Assembly (NCBI GenBank): GCA_026545765.1
Contig: CM048839.1
Span: 23,746,566 to 23,810,565, forward strand
Source: Plantago major
Lineage: Eukaryota; Streptophyta; Magnoliopsida; Lamiales; Plantaginaceae
DNA: 64,000 nucleotides
Direction: 5' to 3'
Made by a program: the position numbers and the translations under genes. Of this stretch, positions 33,443 to 44,051 are shown piece after piece; the first letter of the stretch is position 1; each line of letters starts with the position of its first letter. The notes beneath the pieces are model-generated. The model had not been told where the DNA came from and did no database searches. It was given only the letters and a program-made list of their open reading frames with translations.

Positions 33443-33443
<1 letters not shown>

Positions 33444-33484
<41 letters not shown>
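33444..33484. repeat. (GA)n microsatellite
   Basis: About twenty uninterrupted GA dinucleotides within the 2-kb element. Confidence 0.95.
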
Positions 33485-33487
<3 letters not shown>

Positions 33488-33499
33488 ACCGGTACATTT

Positions 33500-33725
33500 G
33501 ATTGCCACCGTGTTTGAGCACCATAATTTCCAGCGAAGGATATGGATCCGGCGGTGGTTCCGGCGGAGGGAGAGGGAGAGGGCAGTGGTGGTTCCGGCGG
33601 AGGGGGGGGGAGGGAGAGAGAGGGGGTTTGAATGTTTCTCTCTAGGGTTTTTGTAGAGAGAGAAAGATTGTTGGGTTTTGTGAATTTTGTGCGAGTGTGT
33701 TATTATTTGGGTATTTATATAAAAG
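33500..33725 (-). promoter_or_regulatory. Promoter and leader-like segment inside the 2-kb element
   Basis: Read on the minus strand it has a TATA box (TTTATATAAATA at 33,712-33,723), then AAACCCTAGAGAGAAA and a CT-rich, GCCGGAACC-rich leader. An ATG at 33,524 follows. The GC content is far above the surroundings. This is the layout of a plant 5' gene region and suggests a captured gene fragment of the Pack type. No recognisable protein follows. Confidence 0.4.
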
Positions 33726-34269
33726 CTACTAACCGGTTTGTAGTGTTTTTGACCGGTTCTTTATTGTAAAAACTGAATTTTCCTATAGATTAGGAAAATC
33801 TTCTCTTTTACTATACTTACTCAACGAGATTTGTAGAACACTGTACAACACTCCAAGGACCATCTCATATATCATGTACCTACAAAATTCACACATCATG
33901 TCACATAATTTAAGATAGAAAAAAGTGACTTTGAGACTAGTAAGTTTCTGATCCTGCTAAAATTAAAGTAGCAATAAGCAGTTTTTAAAAAGTGCAATTC
34001 TGGTAAAAGTCGTGATTTTTTAATACTAATGTGAAGTAGATTTTTCTACAGTTTAGTAAAATCAAGTCTTTCACTTGCTCTTTATGAAATCAGTTAAACA
34101 CCCACTAAGAAACGTGCGAAAGGAGTAAGTTAAGTTATTACTGGTAAGAGCGATAGTAACTGTAGGTAAGTTCCCACCCGTCACTTGTGATTCTGTTGGT
34201 TTTTAGCACGGCCATTAATACAACGAGTGAAAGCAGAGTGATAACGTGTGCTAGTAGGGATTTTACAAG

Positions 34270-34432
34270 CTCACATAATATATGTACATTACGTAAATCA
34301 AATAAACTGCATCTAATGTTACACACGGTAAACTAAGGTGAAGTACATTACAACTAATAAGATAAAACTCAAACTTAAAAAGGAAATAGTCCTATAGGAG
34401 AAGTTGATACTTTTGTCTTTGATATTTGTCAC
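34270..34432. repeat. Direct repeat R, second copy
   Basis: Matches 28,399-28,565 with scattered differences. It abuts the truncated exon 1 of CASP-like copy 5, so it marks a rearrangement breakpoint. Confidence 0.75.
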
Positions 34433-34537
34433 TAATAATCGAGCATTCCAATTCTGTCTTTGATATTTGGCACTAATAATCGAGCATTCGAATTCTGTCT
34501 TTAATATTTGTCACTAATAATCGTGCATTCCAGTTTT
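34415..34537. repeat. 41-bp tandem repeat, three units
   Basis: GTCTTTGATATTTG(T/G)CACT starts at 34,415, 34,456 and 34,497, a period of 41 bp. Confidence 0.9.
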
Positions 34538-36370
34538 AACTAGTCTCCATGCATTTAATAAGGCTTAAACGTCTTGTACAAGAAATTCTATCTAGTTAGC
34601 ATCTGTCCACAAATGTGTGCGCTAGATACATTAGTACTATCGACATACTTGATTGGTTTTTGTTCTTTTTTATATCAATGGTTTAAAGTTACTGGCCATG
34701 TTCTTTTGCAACTTGATTTGTTTAGTTAGGAATGTAAGGATATACTATTTCATGTAATTTTGAATTTTGTGTTCGGATTATATTTGTATTTAGTAATATT
34801 TTATTTTGTATCATTTCAGACCGAGGAAACTTGTGGTTCATTTATTGATAATTTATGTAATGCGTATAACTGATATAGAATGATTTCATTAGTAATGTTA
34901 GACATTTTTTGGGTATATTTTGGGAATTATTTTTTCCAGTATCAATATTTAGTATGATTCATTATGTACGAATATTTTTTATAAATTAATCATATAAATT
35001 AGAAATTCTATATATGGAAATAAAATGAGAAAAAAAAACTTGAGTTTACAAGCTCTGTTTGGTACTAATTTAACAACTATTACAGTTTATAAGCTCAAGA
35101 AACTTATTTCTGTCTGCTACATAAATGTCTAAGACTACCCGCATTGGTGACGGCTCCGTGACGCGTCACCGGCTGGTGACGGGATCCGTGACGAGATTTT
35201 ACTGCATTGGTGACGCATTATCGTGCCGTCATGAAATTTGAAATTTTATTTATTTTTTTAAAAAACATATTTAACATATTATAAAAGTGTTTAGAAGTCG
35301 AAATTAATAAAATTGCATTTTTAGAATTCGTTTTACAATTTTAAGTTTAATTAATAGAGAAAAATGAGTTCGAAATGGGATGATCCAAACATAGTCAAGG
35401 GTGGTCTCTATTTGTAGATCTCGAAAAGTCAAAACCGTTGGTGATTTTTATTTATTTTTTGTATTTTTATTTTTCAAGTTATTCGCATTTGAAATTGGAC
35501 AAAACAAAAAAAATTTAAAAAAAATAGAATGAATCAGGTGGCAGGCTGCTGCCCCCAATTCTTCCCTGTCACTCAATTCTTCCATGTCACTCAGTGACGG
35601 ATGATGCGCCAAGGGCGCGTCGAGGTGGGTTGACGAGCTGCATTGGAGCTCGTCTAAATGGGTAGGTTATTTGTTTTAATAAGTTAGCTATGCTCTAGCA
35701 GTTTTAATGTTCCGTGAATCTTATCTTACTTGGTAGTAGAAAGTTTATGTGGCAGGACGGTTTACTGCAGGAAGCTAAACAGAGGTATTATGACAATTTT
35801 GAAACCAAATACTTACTAGTAATCTTAATGTATGTATGAAGTTCTCCGGGACGAATAGAGTACTGTGCTTCAATTTTGTATTGGTAACAGTTCCCGTTGA
35901 AAAACGGATTTATTTGATCAATTGCACCCCTAATCACAGAGACAAACAGTAACAGAAAAAGATGAAATGAAGAAAACCAAAGAGAATAAGCCTGCTGTAT
36001 AGAGGAAACAGTATATGTGCATTTCCTGTAGAATGGGATCATTGTTAATCGGCAATAGCATTTTAGCATTCTATATATTCCTTCAGTATCTTGCCTTTCA
36101 GAAGTGTGTCAAAAATAGAAGCATTAAACTCAGAGCAAGAACATGCAGTTGCTGTAAGGTGTGAACCATTGAAGAAAAGCTCAAATGGCTAACATGACTG
36201 TACAATTCCTCTCCGAGCTTCAGAGAATCGAGCAACTGGACATGATTGTCAAGAATCTATATCCCAGAGAATCAAACTTCATATTGTATTGGATACCGCA
36301 AAAAGAATCCAGAGGCGAGCAAGGTGCAAGTGTACAAAAAATCTTTTTAGCTCTTTCAGACGCTCATTCC
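34538..36370. other. Intergenic region downstream of HSFA8
   Basis: No gene was found. A GC-rich pair of ends (about 35,140: CTACCCGCATTGGTGACG; about 35,660 on the other strand: CTACCCATTTAGACGAGC) may bound a ~530-bp TIR element, but no target duplication is visible. The last ~300 bp probably include the HSFA8 3' untranslated region. Confidence 0.4.
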
Positions 36371-38981
36371 TCATGACTTATGTTCAACATTTTGGTGGCT
36401 GGTTGGTTCATCCCCTTGATAAACATCTGCATCATCTTCGCCACTACCCGACTCAGTTGTAAATTCTTTTGGCTGCAATTCTAGACCAATCTGCATTCCA
36501 GCATCAGTAGAAGCTTCAGGTTCAAGCTCGCCAAGTTGATGATTTCTTGCTGGGCTAGAAGAAAGGAGCTGTTCTAACAAGATATCATTTTCAGGAGCAT
36601 CAGGAAATACAAACTGTCCATGATTCTCCAAAGATGGCATCTCACCAACATCTGACGACCCGAACACCATATCAAAATCAATAAGAAAATCGTCCAATCC
36701 CTCAGGAGAAAAATCAAAAGCCATTAAATCATCAAAATTTGAAGCTCCTGTGTTGCCTTCTAGCACCGGCTCATCATTTTCTGGTGGCTGTAGCATTGGC
36801 TCATCATTTTCTGGTGGCTGTAGCATTGGCTCATCATTTTCTGGTGGCTGATATCTAACTATTGCTCCATCCGAAGGAAATGATTCATAATCCTCTGTAA
36901 CTTCACTAAACTTATTCTTTCCAGCTGCAGACAAGCTCCAGGTATTATCTTTTGGCTGCATAAACTGCATGAAGAATTCGGGTCTCTGCATTGCCATCAC
37001 AATGAAAGAGAGCATCTGCTGCTGGTTCTTTTCCATCCCTTTGATTTGTTCTCCAATAAGCAGCATTTTTTTCTGTGAATTCTCCTGATGCTTGGTTAGT
37101 TTAGCAAGCTCTTGAGTTAGAGCAATTTTGTCAATCTTAAGAGTCTCAACTTCTTTCTTCAGAGCGAGCTTCTTTTCTGTTTCAGAAGACAGAAGGGTAT
37201 CTACGTCGTTTTCTTGCACCGGTTTCCTCTGTGATTGGCCCTGATGGTGTTTTCTTCGAGTGATGTTCTTTAGCAAATGCTTCTGACCTTTAATGAAATA
37301 CTCATTTGCAAATTCCAACCGATCACTGTCAATTTTCCTGAAACCCTGGACCAGATTTGGTAAACAAAACATAAGACAGATGAAACAGAACCACAGCACA
37401 TGCATTCTACTGAATCTCTAAGTTTGATTATAATATATGTTTTATCATCATTTGGCTTGGGAAGATCATTGTTCGAGCTTTAACATGGGAATTGTATATA
37501 AAACCAAATATATTAAATAGTAAATGTTCTTCAGTTGTCAAGATGTGCAATGACAATACTATCTTCTTGGGTGGTCACGCTTGCATTTAGTTGTCAAATT
37601 ATTAACGGCCTGTCACTGATCATCACAAATATTACCACCATGGCATCATGTTTGTTCTTTTAAAAAACGTAACAAATAACAACGGGCACACATGTAAAAT
37701 TCACCTATTCAACAGTCAAGTTACCAGACAAAAGTATGTTTTTTAAAGCATGTTTGCAACAACGGATCGACACGTGGACTGGCAGCAAAGGTCCAAATTT
37801 ATCTCTAGTACATTCTATTATCCCATAGAAGAGAACACTGCTTCTGATTGCTTATAATTTCTTGGCAAATGTTTCTACCTTTTGTATTACTCCTTGATGA
37901 TAATGAATCTAGAACCCCCAATTAAATGCACTCGTTGCCAATAAATGTATTCAACCAGAGAACAAAGTGCTATTAGTTTTAGGTACTACTTAACTAATTG
38001 CCAAGTATAGAAAACATCAAAGAACAGTCCCCATTACCATAGAGTTAAAATTATTTCAAAGAAAGAGCACATAAACCAATCATCTGCCATTTTATATTCC
38101 ACAGAAACTAATTCATCATTCACAGAGGATCACCCAGTAGAAACCTTGAATAGCTGAAGTTATCATAAGAATAGTGTGATCTTCAATAAAAAAGAACGGC
38201 ACCAACTCGCATGTAGTCATACTTAGAAGAATCACTCTGCCTAACTCAGCACGTTACCTTTGCACAATGTCACTGATGATTTCGAACAGTTTTAGTCTAA
38301 TTGACTTGATGCTGCATAACCAATAACCAGATATCTAGAAAATACAAAAGAAAAAACTAACTGTATATACTTCCAATGTCTCGATGTCTTACATTCATGC
38401 GCCTACATCAGTTTGGAAACATAACCACCATACCGAATGTACACATTTGAAGGAGAAATTCTCTCCAGCAGTAAAATCTTAACAATTGCAACAATCTAAA
38501 CAGACAGTACAGTTAGCATAGGTGCATAACTACAGTTCGTGAAATTATCTAAAGAATCTACCAACGAAATACACATTCGAAAACCAAAAATGTAACAATT
38601 AAAACCAACGAGGGCCCAATTCGAAACTTCCAATCCCGATTTCAGCTCATGACTTTCTCACTTAGTAGCTACTAGCTAGTCTACAGTCAAGATACAACAA
38701 ACCATAATGCATAGAAATTGAAAGCAATTGAGTAGCAGAAAGAATCTCATGGAAATGGAACTCACATAGATATTTAGCTGGCGAATAAAGCTGGAGATAT
38801 TGTTATGCTTGAAGTACTTCGGAAGCAATTCCGAAGCAAACTTGGCTTCGTCCCATATGATAAAGCTGTCATTCGATTCAGCCCAAGAAATCATCTCGTT
38901 TGTAGCGTCATCACTGATCATCTCATAGCACTTGGCCAAGAAAGGCGTTGTTGACACACCATTTTCCACCGATTTCACCAT
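36371..38981 (-). CDS. HSFA8: Heat stress transcription factor, class A (HSFA8-like, 396 aa)
   Basis: Exon 1 is 38,981-38,766 and exon 2 is 37,345-36,371. The 1.42-kb intron splits the DNA-binding domain between RQLNIY and GFRK, the canonical HSF intron position. Residues about 14-105 form the winged-helix domain (PFLAKCYEMISDD, LLPKYFKHNNISSFIRQLN). The usual DRWEF reads DRLEF here. Residues about 130-190 form the heptad-repeat oligomerisation domain, with the long class A linker. A 10-residue QPPENDEPML unit is repeated three times at about 237-270. An acidic-aromatic segment (DDFLIDFDMVFG, about 290) is a likely AHA-type activator. MVKS matches the start of HSFA8 proteins; an in-frame ATG 24 nt upstream (39,005) is the alternative. 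It acts in the nucleus on heat shock elements. The A8 subclass is by overall resemblance. Confidence 0.88.
36750..36852. repeat. 30-bp in-frame tandem repeat in HSFA8
   Basis: Three units of TTTTCTGGTGGCTG(T/A)... encode QPPENDEPML-like decapeptides. The multiple-of-three length keeps the reading frame. Confidence 0.9.
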
Positions 38982-39005
38982 GATCACGAATTTTTCGCAA
39001 TCCAC

Positions 39006-40823
39006 CCAAACAGAAATGCCCTAAATCCTAAAAATCGAAACCACAGAAACAAACAAGATTCGAAACTGCTTAATTGGACTCCTAATCACACGGTAAACTG
39101 TATCCCAACGAATTCCCAATAATTCGGATGTTTTTGGGGAAGAAGGAAGAAGCAAGATAGGAGAGACTTTTTCCCAGATATTTCCTCCTTTTGAAAATAT
39201 CAACTCACAACTTGACCCTGATAATCTGCACCTGCGAGCCCATGAGCCAACTAGATGTTGATGAATTGAACCCCATATATTGGTGCTCAGTTGGCCCAGA
39301 TTTTACAGTCTTGGGTTGTTCTGTAGCGTGTACTGTTTGGTGTTACGGTTTATAAATCCTGGGCTGTCCGTGGCAAGCCCAAATCATGGATTTTAAATTC
39401 CAGCCCAGGAGAATGCTTCATTTGCCATTTTTTTTAAGTATTTATTTCAAATTGCTAACTATAGTTGGTTAGAAATGATCATTGTTTTATGATACTAGTT
39501 GATGAGTAACTCATAAGCTAACTCATATTTATAGTTGAGTACTTGCTTATATAGCTAAAAGTATTTAGGAGGTGTTTGATTTTAGTGAAAATGTTCAATA
39601 ATATATTTTTGATAAGCTAGTTAATAAGTTAGTGAGAGTAACTTATATTTTAGCTCCTTCAGCTAATAGTCAGTAACTTTGATATTTATAAACGTACTCA
39701 TTTTGGTGAAAGAATAAAAGCATTATAATTATGAGCTATAATAAGGGACGGAGTCAGGATTTTGTTTTGGAATTTTTCGGTTTCAACTTAGTAATTATTA
39801 AATGCAAATTTTTTGTCCTGTTTTATTTACCTTCGTCCATACTTTATTCACTATCTCTCATACTTTATTCACTCTATTTTCTACTGTGTTACCATCTCTT
39901 ATACTTTATTAATTATTCTGTCAAAACTTGTGCCCAAGCATGCGGGAGTTGAATTCGGAACGGAGGGGTATATAGGATTGCTTCGAAGGTTAGGGGACGA
40001 AATATAAAATTATAAGAATATACATATAATAGTTTTTTTCTTCCGCTATGATCCATTCCGACTCCCCCTCACTATAACACGACGTGTTGGGCGGCAATAA
40101 TGGCTGAAAATGCTAAGAAACTTTGGCAGGCACGAAACCTAACTATATAGTATAATTAACTAAAGTTGGATCTCCGACACAAACAAACAAAAATAAGAAT
40201 AGTTAGATGATAAACCATAATTGTCACAATCACACCAAGTTTTATCAAAGTTTTAAGTATTAAACAACTCTGTCAGTCAAATGCTTGATAATATAATCAA
40301 CTTATCGAGCCTAATTCCGCCATTAGTATATTATCACCAGAAGCAGACAGCTTCAGTCATAGAAAGCTGAGCTGTTTCAGATTATGTCTCAAGTCCTATG
40401 ATTAGAACATTCTTAGCAACTTGATTACCAATACCAACTCACATTAGTTATATACTAGTATTTAATTGTGTAATCATAAGTCATACTTACAATTAAACAA
40501 TCAATAGATGATGATTTTGTACATTATTTTCAATTAGGATCGTGACTGACGGCAAACAATAGTTTGATTATTTGCGTGATTTTTTATTAGATTAGATAGT
40601 GACAAGATTTGGTCCACTAACTTCGACAACGTGGAGCCGATTAACCGTAGTCGCGCTCGCGCCAAAATATGTCTACTCATTTTAAATATTATACATTACC
40701 GGCATTTACATCAATAATATATTATGATTAAATTTTTCGTTAGACTGTACTTAAAATAAAGTCACATGATAAATATGTGATGTTGATCTGAACTTCGATA
40801 GATGGTCTGACGCAAAAGTTGTA
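39006..40823. other. Upstream region of HSFA8 and intergenic DNA
   Basis: The first few hundred bases probably hold the HSFA8 leader and promoter. I saw no clear TATA box and no gene. About 39,740-40,080 resembles decayed dispersed repeats (GGGACGGAGTCAGGATTT). Confidence 0.45.
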
Positions 40824-41052
40824 CTCCATCTGTCTCACATAACTTATTACATTTGTTATTTTTATGTATCCCACATAACTTTATACATTACTAAAAAAAT
40901 AATTCTACCACATACCCAACAAATAATAAACAATCTCAACTTTACACACAAATTACACATTTCATCATTAAAAGGATCTTATCATCACTTTAACTTTTCA
41001 TATAAAACTATGCGTCAACCCTAATGTATGAAGTTTTTCGAGACGTATAGAG
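40824..41052. mobile_element. Stowaway-like MITE, 229 bp
   Basis: The left end is CTCCATCTGTCTCACATAAC and the right end, on the other strand, is CTCTATACGTCTCGAAAAAC. TA flanks both sides (40,822-40,823; 41,053-41,054), as expected for Tc1/mariner-derived Stowaway elements. Confidence 0.75.
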
Positions 41053-41414
41053 TAATATTTTATTAGAGTATAATTTATAGTATTTCATTTACAATATTTT
41101 CTAGTGATTGAGCGACTTTCGGATAGATCGGATTAACATCACATTTAGTTATAAATATCATATGTTTCAGTACAAATATCATATGTTTAAAAATACATGT
41201 AACGTGAATATGTACATGTTCAACACATGATATTTGAAGTTTGAAGTTAAAAACATAATGCTTCGTAATTTGATAGTATGTGATGTTAAACCGACTTCGA
41301 ACAATCGTACTTGTATTTTCTTAATGCTCCAAAAATTACACCCACTTTCCGTTTATCTTTCCTGTCATGAATTTTAATATGATTTTGGAGCTTTCATCTA
41401 CGTTTTTATACTTA

Positions 41415-41577
41415 GATTCTGTTCTCTTTATCTGAAAACTCATTAATTTCAGTTCAGTTCAAATTCATTCAGTTTAGTTATGCTTAGTTCATTTTTATAC
41501 TACAATTCAGTTCAGTTCAGTTTCATTCAGTTCTGTTCAGATCAGTTCTGCTCTGTTCAGACGAAGAGAACAGAGCC
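41415..41577. mobile_element. Tourist-like MITE, 163 bp
   Basis: Inverted ends GATTCTGTTCTCTTTATCTG and its counterpart ...CGAAGAGAACAGAGCC, flanked by TTA on both sides (41,412-41,414; 41,578-41,580). The interior is a run of CAGTTCAGTT words. Same family as 17,774-17,914. A fragment of the same interior is seen near 49,528-49,600. Confidence 0.85.
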
Positions 41578-41580
41578 TTA

Positions 41581-42543
41581 GTGTCATTTTATTGTTAGAG
41601 CACTAGTTGTAGGACTCTTAAAACATTGCATATACTCAAATTTGAGGTAAAATAAGTAATAAAGTGCTAAAATGTCAAAACCTTATGAATACTAAAATAT
41701 TATGGCCCACTAAAGTCTAATCATATACTTGAGGACTCCTTAAAAAAATTGTCAAAGATAGGGAACTCCTATAATTTTTTTTAAGAGTAAAATATGTGGG
41801 CCCATATACCATATTTGTACTTTTATGCATAAAATAAAAGTTCTACAACTTTATAAAAAATATAAGTAGGATAGATATGATATATGAGATGAATTAACAT
41901 GTATTTTGAGGAAAAAATTTAGTACTCCTATACCTCTTAACACCTTCCCGGAATAAGTATAGAACCTGGGAGTTGAAATTTTAGGTGACCTACCTTATCG
42001 ATAGTAACACCCTGATCTCTTATGGCTTGCCAAGTATACAAGTGTACCAGCCAATTACTATGAACGTGACATCTACTACCACGGTACCATCTTCAATAAT
42101 TTAAAAATGTAACCTACAAAATTAATTCCAATAAATTCCATTATTTTTCTACAAGTGTTGAATAATGAGTCCAATCAAATTCGTGATAAAGACCCAACAA
42201 TAACGTGAAATGGTGTATTTAAATTCATCTTGATCTTGGAACTTGGAAGTAGGAAATTACGTAAGAAAGTAAAATTGCACCTTGGTAGTTGGTATAGTCA
42301 ATAGATAGCTTTGGGTCAAAAACATAACAGGAATAAATTCCACTTCATCTTGGTAATGTGCAAGAATAAATATTCCAAGTGCATGGAATAAATTGCGAAC
42401 CACACAAGTCGTATTTAGTGTGATTAGACCCAAATCAGTTTGAAACTTCGCATTGCAATTGTACTACTAAAACTACGAGTTAATTTTACCACGCCCACTT
42501 TTTTTTCAACTTTCTGTTTTTTTTTTTTATTCTTAGGAAAATC
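41581..42543. other. AT-rich intergenic DNA, no gene seen
   Basis: No coding frame, RNA gene or element end was recognised. Confidence 0.5.
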
Positions 42544-42658
42544 CTTATCACAATCTTCATGTATGAATCATTGTCTCCCAAAAAGCATAATTTTATGGTC
42601 CACAAGATAGAGTAGGATCTTTTTTCAAACTTAATGCATAATTTGACTTAATTCTACC
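42544..42658. repeat. 115-bp direct repeat, left copy
   Basis: By eye identical over all 115 bp to 43,937-44,051. It runs from CTTATCACAATCTTCATG to AATTCTACC. Confidence 0.95.
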
Positions 42659-42980
42659 GTTTGGTTTGGGGTGTTTTTTTATGGTATTTGGAAAACAGCC
42701 TCTGAAATATCACGTTTGGTTGCACAAATCTGAAATACCAAAGCCCGCAGAAAATCAAAACTCATCAAATACCGGAATTTCTGGCCCTCAAAATTTGTTA
42801 TTCGAAATACCATCTACAATTACCCACCTAGAGTGGGTTATTGATATATGGTATATGTCTCAAAATACATGTTTTATGCAATTACATCTTTATCCCTCAA
42901 AATTAACAGGACTTTAAAGCCCAGATCATTCACCTCTTTATCCTTGTCTGTCGATATTCACTAGATCATGAATCAAACTT

Positions 42981-42990
42981 ATCTGTCTCA

Positions 42991-43028
<38 letters not shown>
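42981..43028. repeat. (TA)n microsatellite
   Basis: An alternating TA run within the 1.28-kb insert. Confidence 0.9.
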
Positions 43029-43032
<4 letters not shown>

Positions 43033-43239
43033 TTAATTATTAGAAAGGTTGTGGACTCTTCTTTCTTTTTTGTGTTCTTGGCAACTAACGAAAAGAAGAA
43101 GGATCACAATTTGCACATGTACGTGCTGGACTAATTGGCTCGAAGTGTATGGATTGGAGATTTGGTTAAACTATTGATATAATTATTTTATTTGGCTTCA
43201 GATTTCCATTCATACTATACAGACCGGCTATAAAATTAA

Positions 43240-43646
43240 CTAGAACGTGAGTTAGTTCAAATTGATATAATTATTTTATTGTGGAATTTAGTTATAAATA
43301 ATGGAAGAAGTATATGACGATGAGCAATATCGTTTCAAATAATGGATTGCCATTTTTTGGGTTGAATAGAGTTCGAGTTAGTGCGAATTGATGTTTTAAT
43401 TTAATCGAAAAATATGAAGAAAGATTGGTTATCGTTTTTTAATGATGAATTGATTTTGTTGGGGTTGAATTATGACTTGTAATTTAGTTGTGGAAGAAAG
43501 ACATATATATATTGTGTTTTTTTTAATAATGAATTGATTTTGTTGAGGGTTGAATTAGGGCTTGAATTTAATTGGGGAATACATATTGGTTTTTTTTATT
43601 AAAGTCTAATTTATGTACTCAATTGTATAACTCCGATAGTTGTCCA

Positions 43647-43652
<6 letters not shown>
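43240..43652 (-). mobile_element. Helitron-like copy D, inverted
   Basis: On the minus strand it opens with AAAAGTGGACAACTAT...AATTGAGTA and contains the same CAATTCATCATTAAAAA words as copies A-C. It ends in CTAG|T (43,243-43,240). The terminal hairpin is weak here. It abuts the long TA microsatellite. Confidence 0.45.

Positions 43653-43716
<64 letters not shown>
43649..43716. repeat. (TA)n microsatellite, about 34 units
   Basis: An uninterrupted TA run. The open frames across it (Tyr-Ile repeats) are artefacts. Confidence 0.95.
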
Positions 43717-43718
<2 letters not shown>

Positions 43719-43936
43719 CTAATAAATTGGGAGGGATATGACTGTACATTACTAGAAATTCAAAAATAGGTGTTTTGAACCAAACATGGTATTTCAATAT
43801 CAAATACTATTTTCGTCAAATACTATCAAACATGATATTTCTACACAAATACCACTTCAATTACCCTGTTTTTTAGTCCGGGCCCAAATACCATGAATTT
43901 ATATATAGTAAAACACATTTTCAAACCAAACGGACT

Positions 43937-44051
43937 CTTATCACAATCTTCATGTATGAATCATTGTCTCCCAAAAAGCATAATTTTATGGTCCACAAGA
44001 TAGAGTAGGATCTTTTTTCAAACTTAATGCATAATTTGACTTAATTCTACC
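43937..44051. repeat. 115-bp direct repeat, right copy
   Basis: Matches 42,544-42,658 at every base I compared. Confidence 0.95.

Larger units (their letters stand above)
31820..33822. mobile_element. 2-kb TIR element inserted in CASP-like copy 5
   Basis: It is flanked by AACGGGAT (31,812-31,819) and AACGAGAT (33,823-33,830), an 8-bp target duplication with one mismatch. This would fit hAT, or a Mutator-like element if the duplication is 9 bp. The ends share AAGATTTTCCTA in inverted orientation just inside the termini. The left two-thirds (32,000-33,240) is made of degenerate units with CTTAAAACTATAACAA and CAACACAAGCTAAAAAC words. The right third looks like a captured promoter (see next entry). 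There is no transposase. Confidence 0.65.
28905..34269. repeat. Block B of the duplicated CASP-like gene segment
   Basis: It carries one type-I gene (copy 4) and one type-II pseudogene (copy 5) in the same order and orientation as block A. It is bounded on both sides by direct repeat R (28,399-28,565 and 34,270-34,432). It keeps the empty sites for three of block A's insertions. Confidence 0.8.
31525..34269 (-). pseudogene. CASP-like copy 5, disrupted
   Basis: It is a type-II copy, closest to copy 3. Three independent lesions are visible. A 2,003-bp element is inserted in exon 2 at 31,820-33,822. A one-base insertion in an A-run near 31,623-31,629 (seven A where copy 3 has six) shifts the frame. 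Exon 1 (34,142-34,269) is cut off at its 5' end where repeat R begins, so the start codon and first ~20 residues are gone. A codon is also deleted in exon 1 (GWELTYS against GWAPLTYS). The uninterrupted intron site here shows what copy 3 looked like before its Mutator-like insertion. Confidence 0.88.
42659..43936. mobile_element. 1.28-kb insert between perfect direct repeats, TIR ends
   Basis: The ends are inverted: CCGTTTGGTTTG at the left (sharing CC with the flank) and CAAACCAAACGG at the right. Further in are ATGGTATTTGG and CAAATACCATG. The insert holds two TA microsatellites and an inverted Helitron-like copy. No transposase is seen. The ends resemble PIF/Harbinger-type termini, but the flanking duplication is 115 bp rather than 3 bp. 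Confidence 0.55.

Noticed and set aside
38676-38765. Continuation of HSFA8 exon 1 past RQLNIY
   Set aside because: It reads into the intron. The GTGAG donor at 38,765 and the GFRK exon at 37,345 reproduce the universal HSF domain.
43572-43803. Open frames with long Tyr-Ile repeats
   Set aside because: They are translations of a TA microsatellite in both directions.
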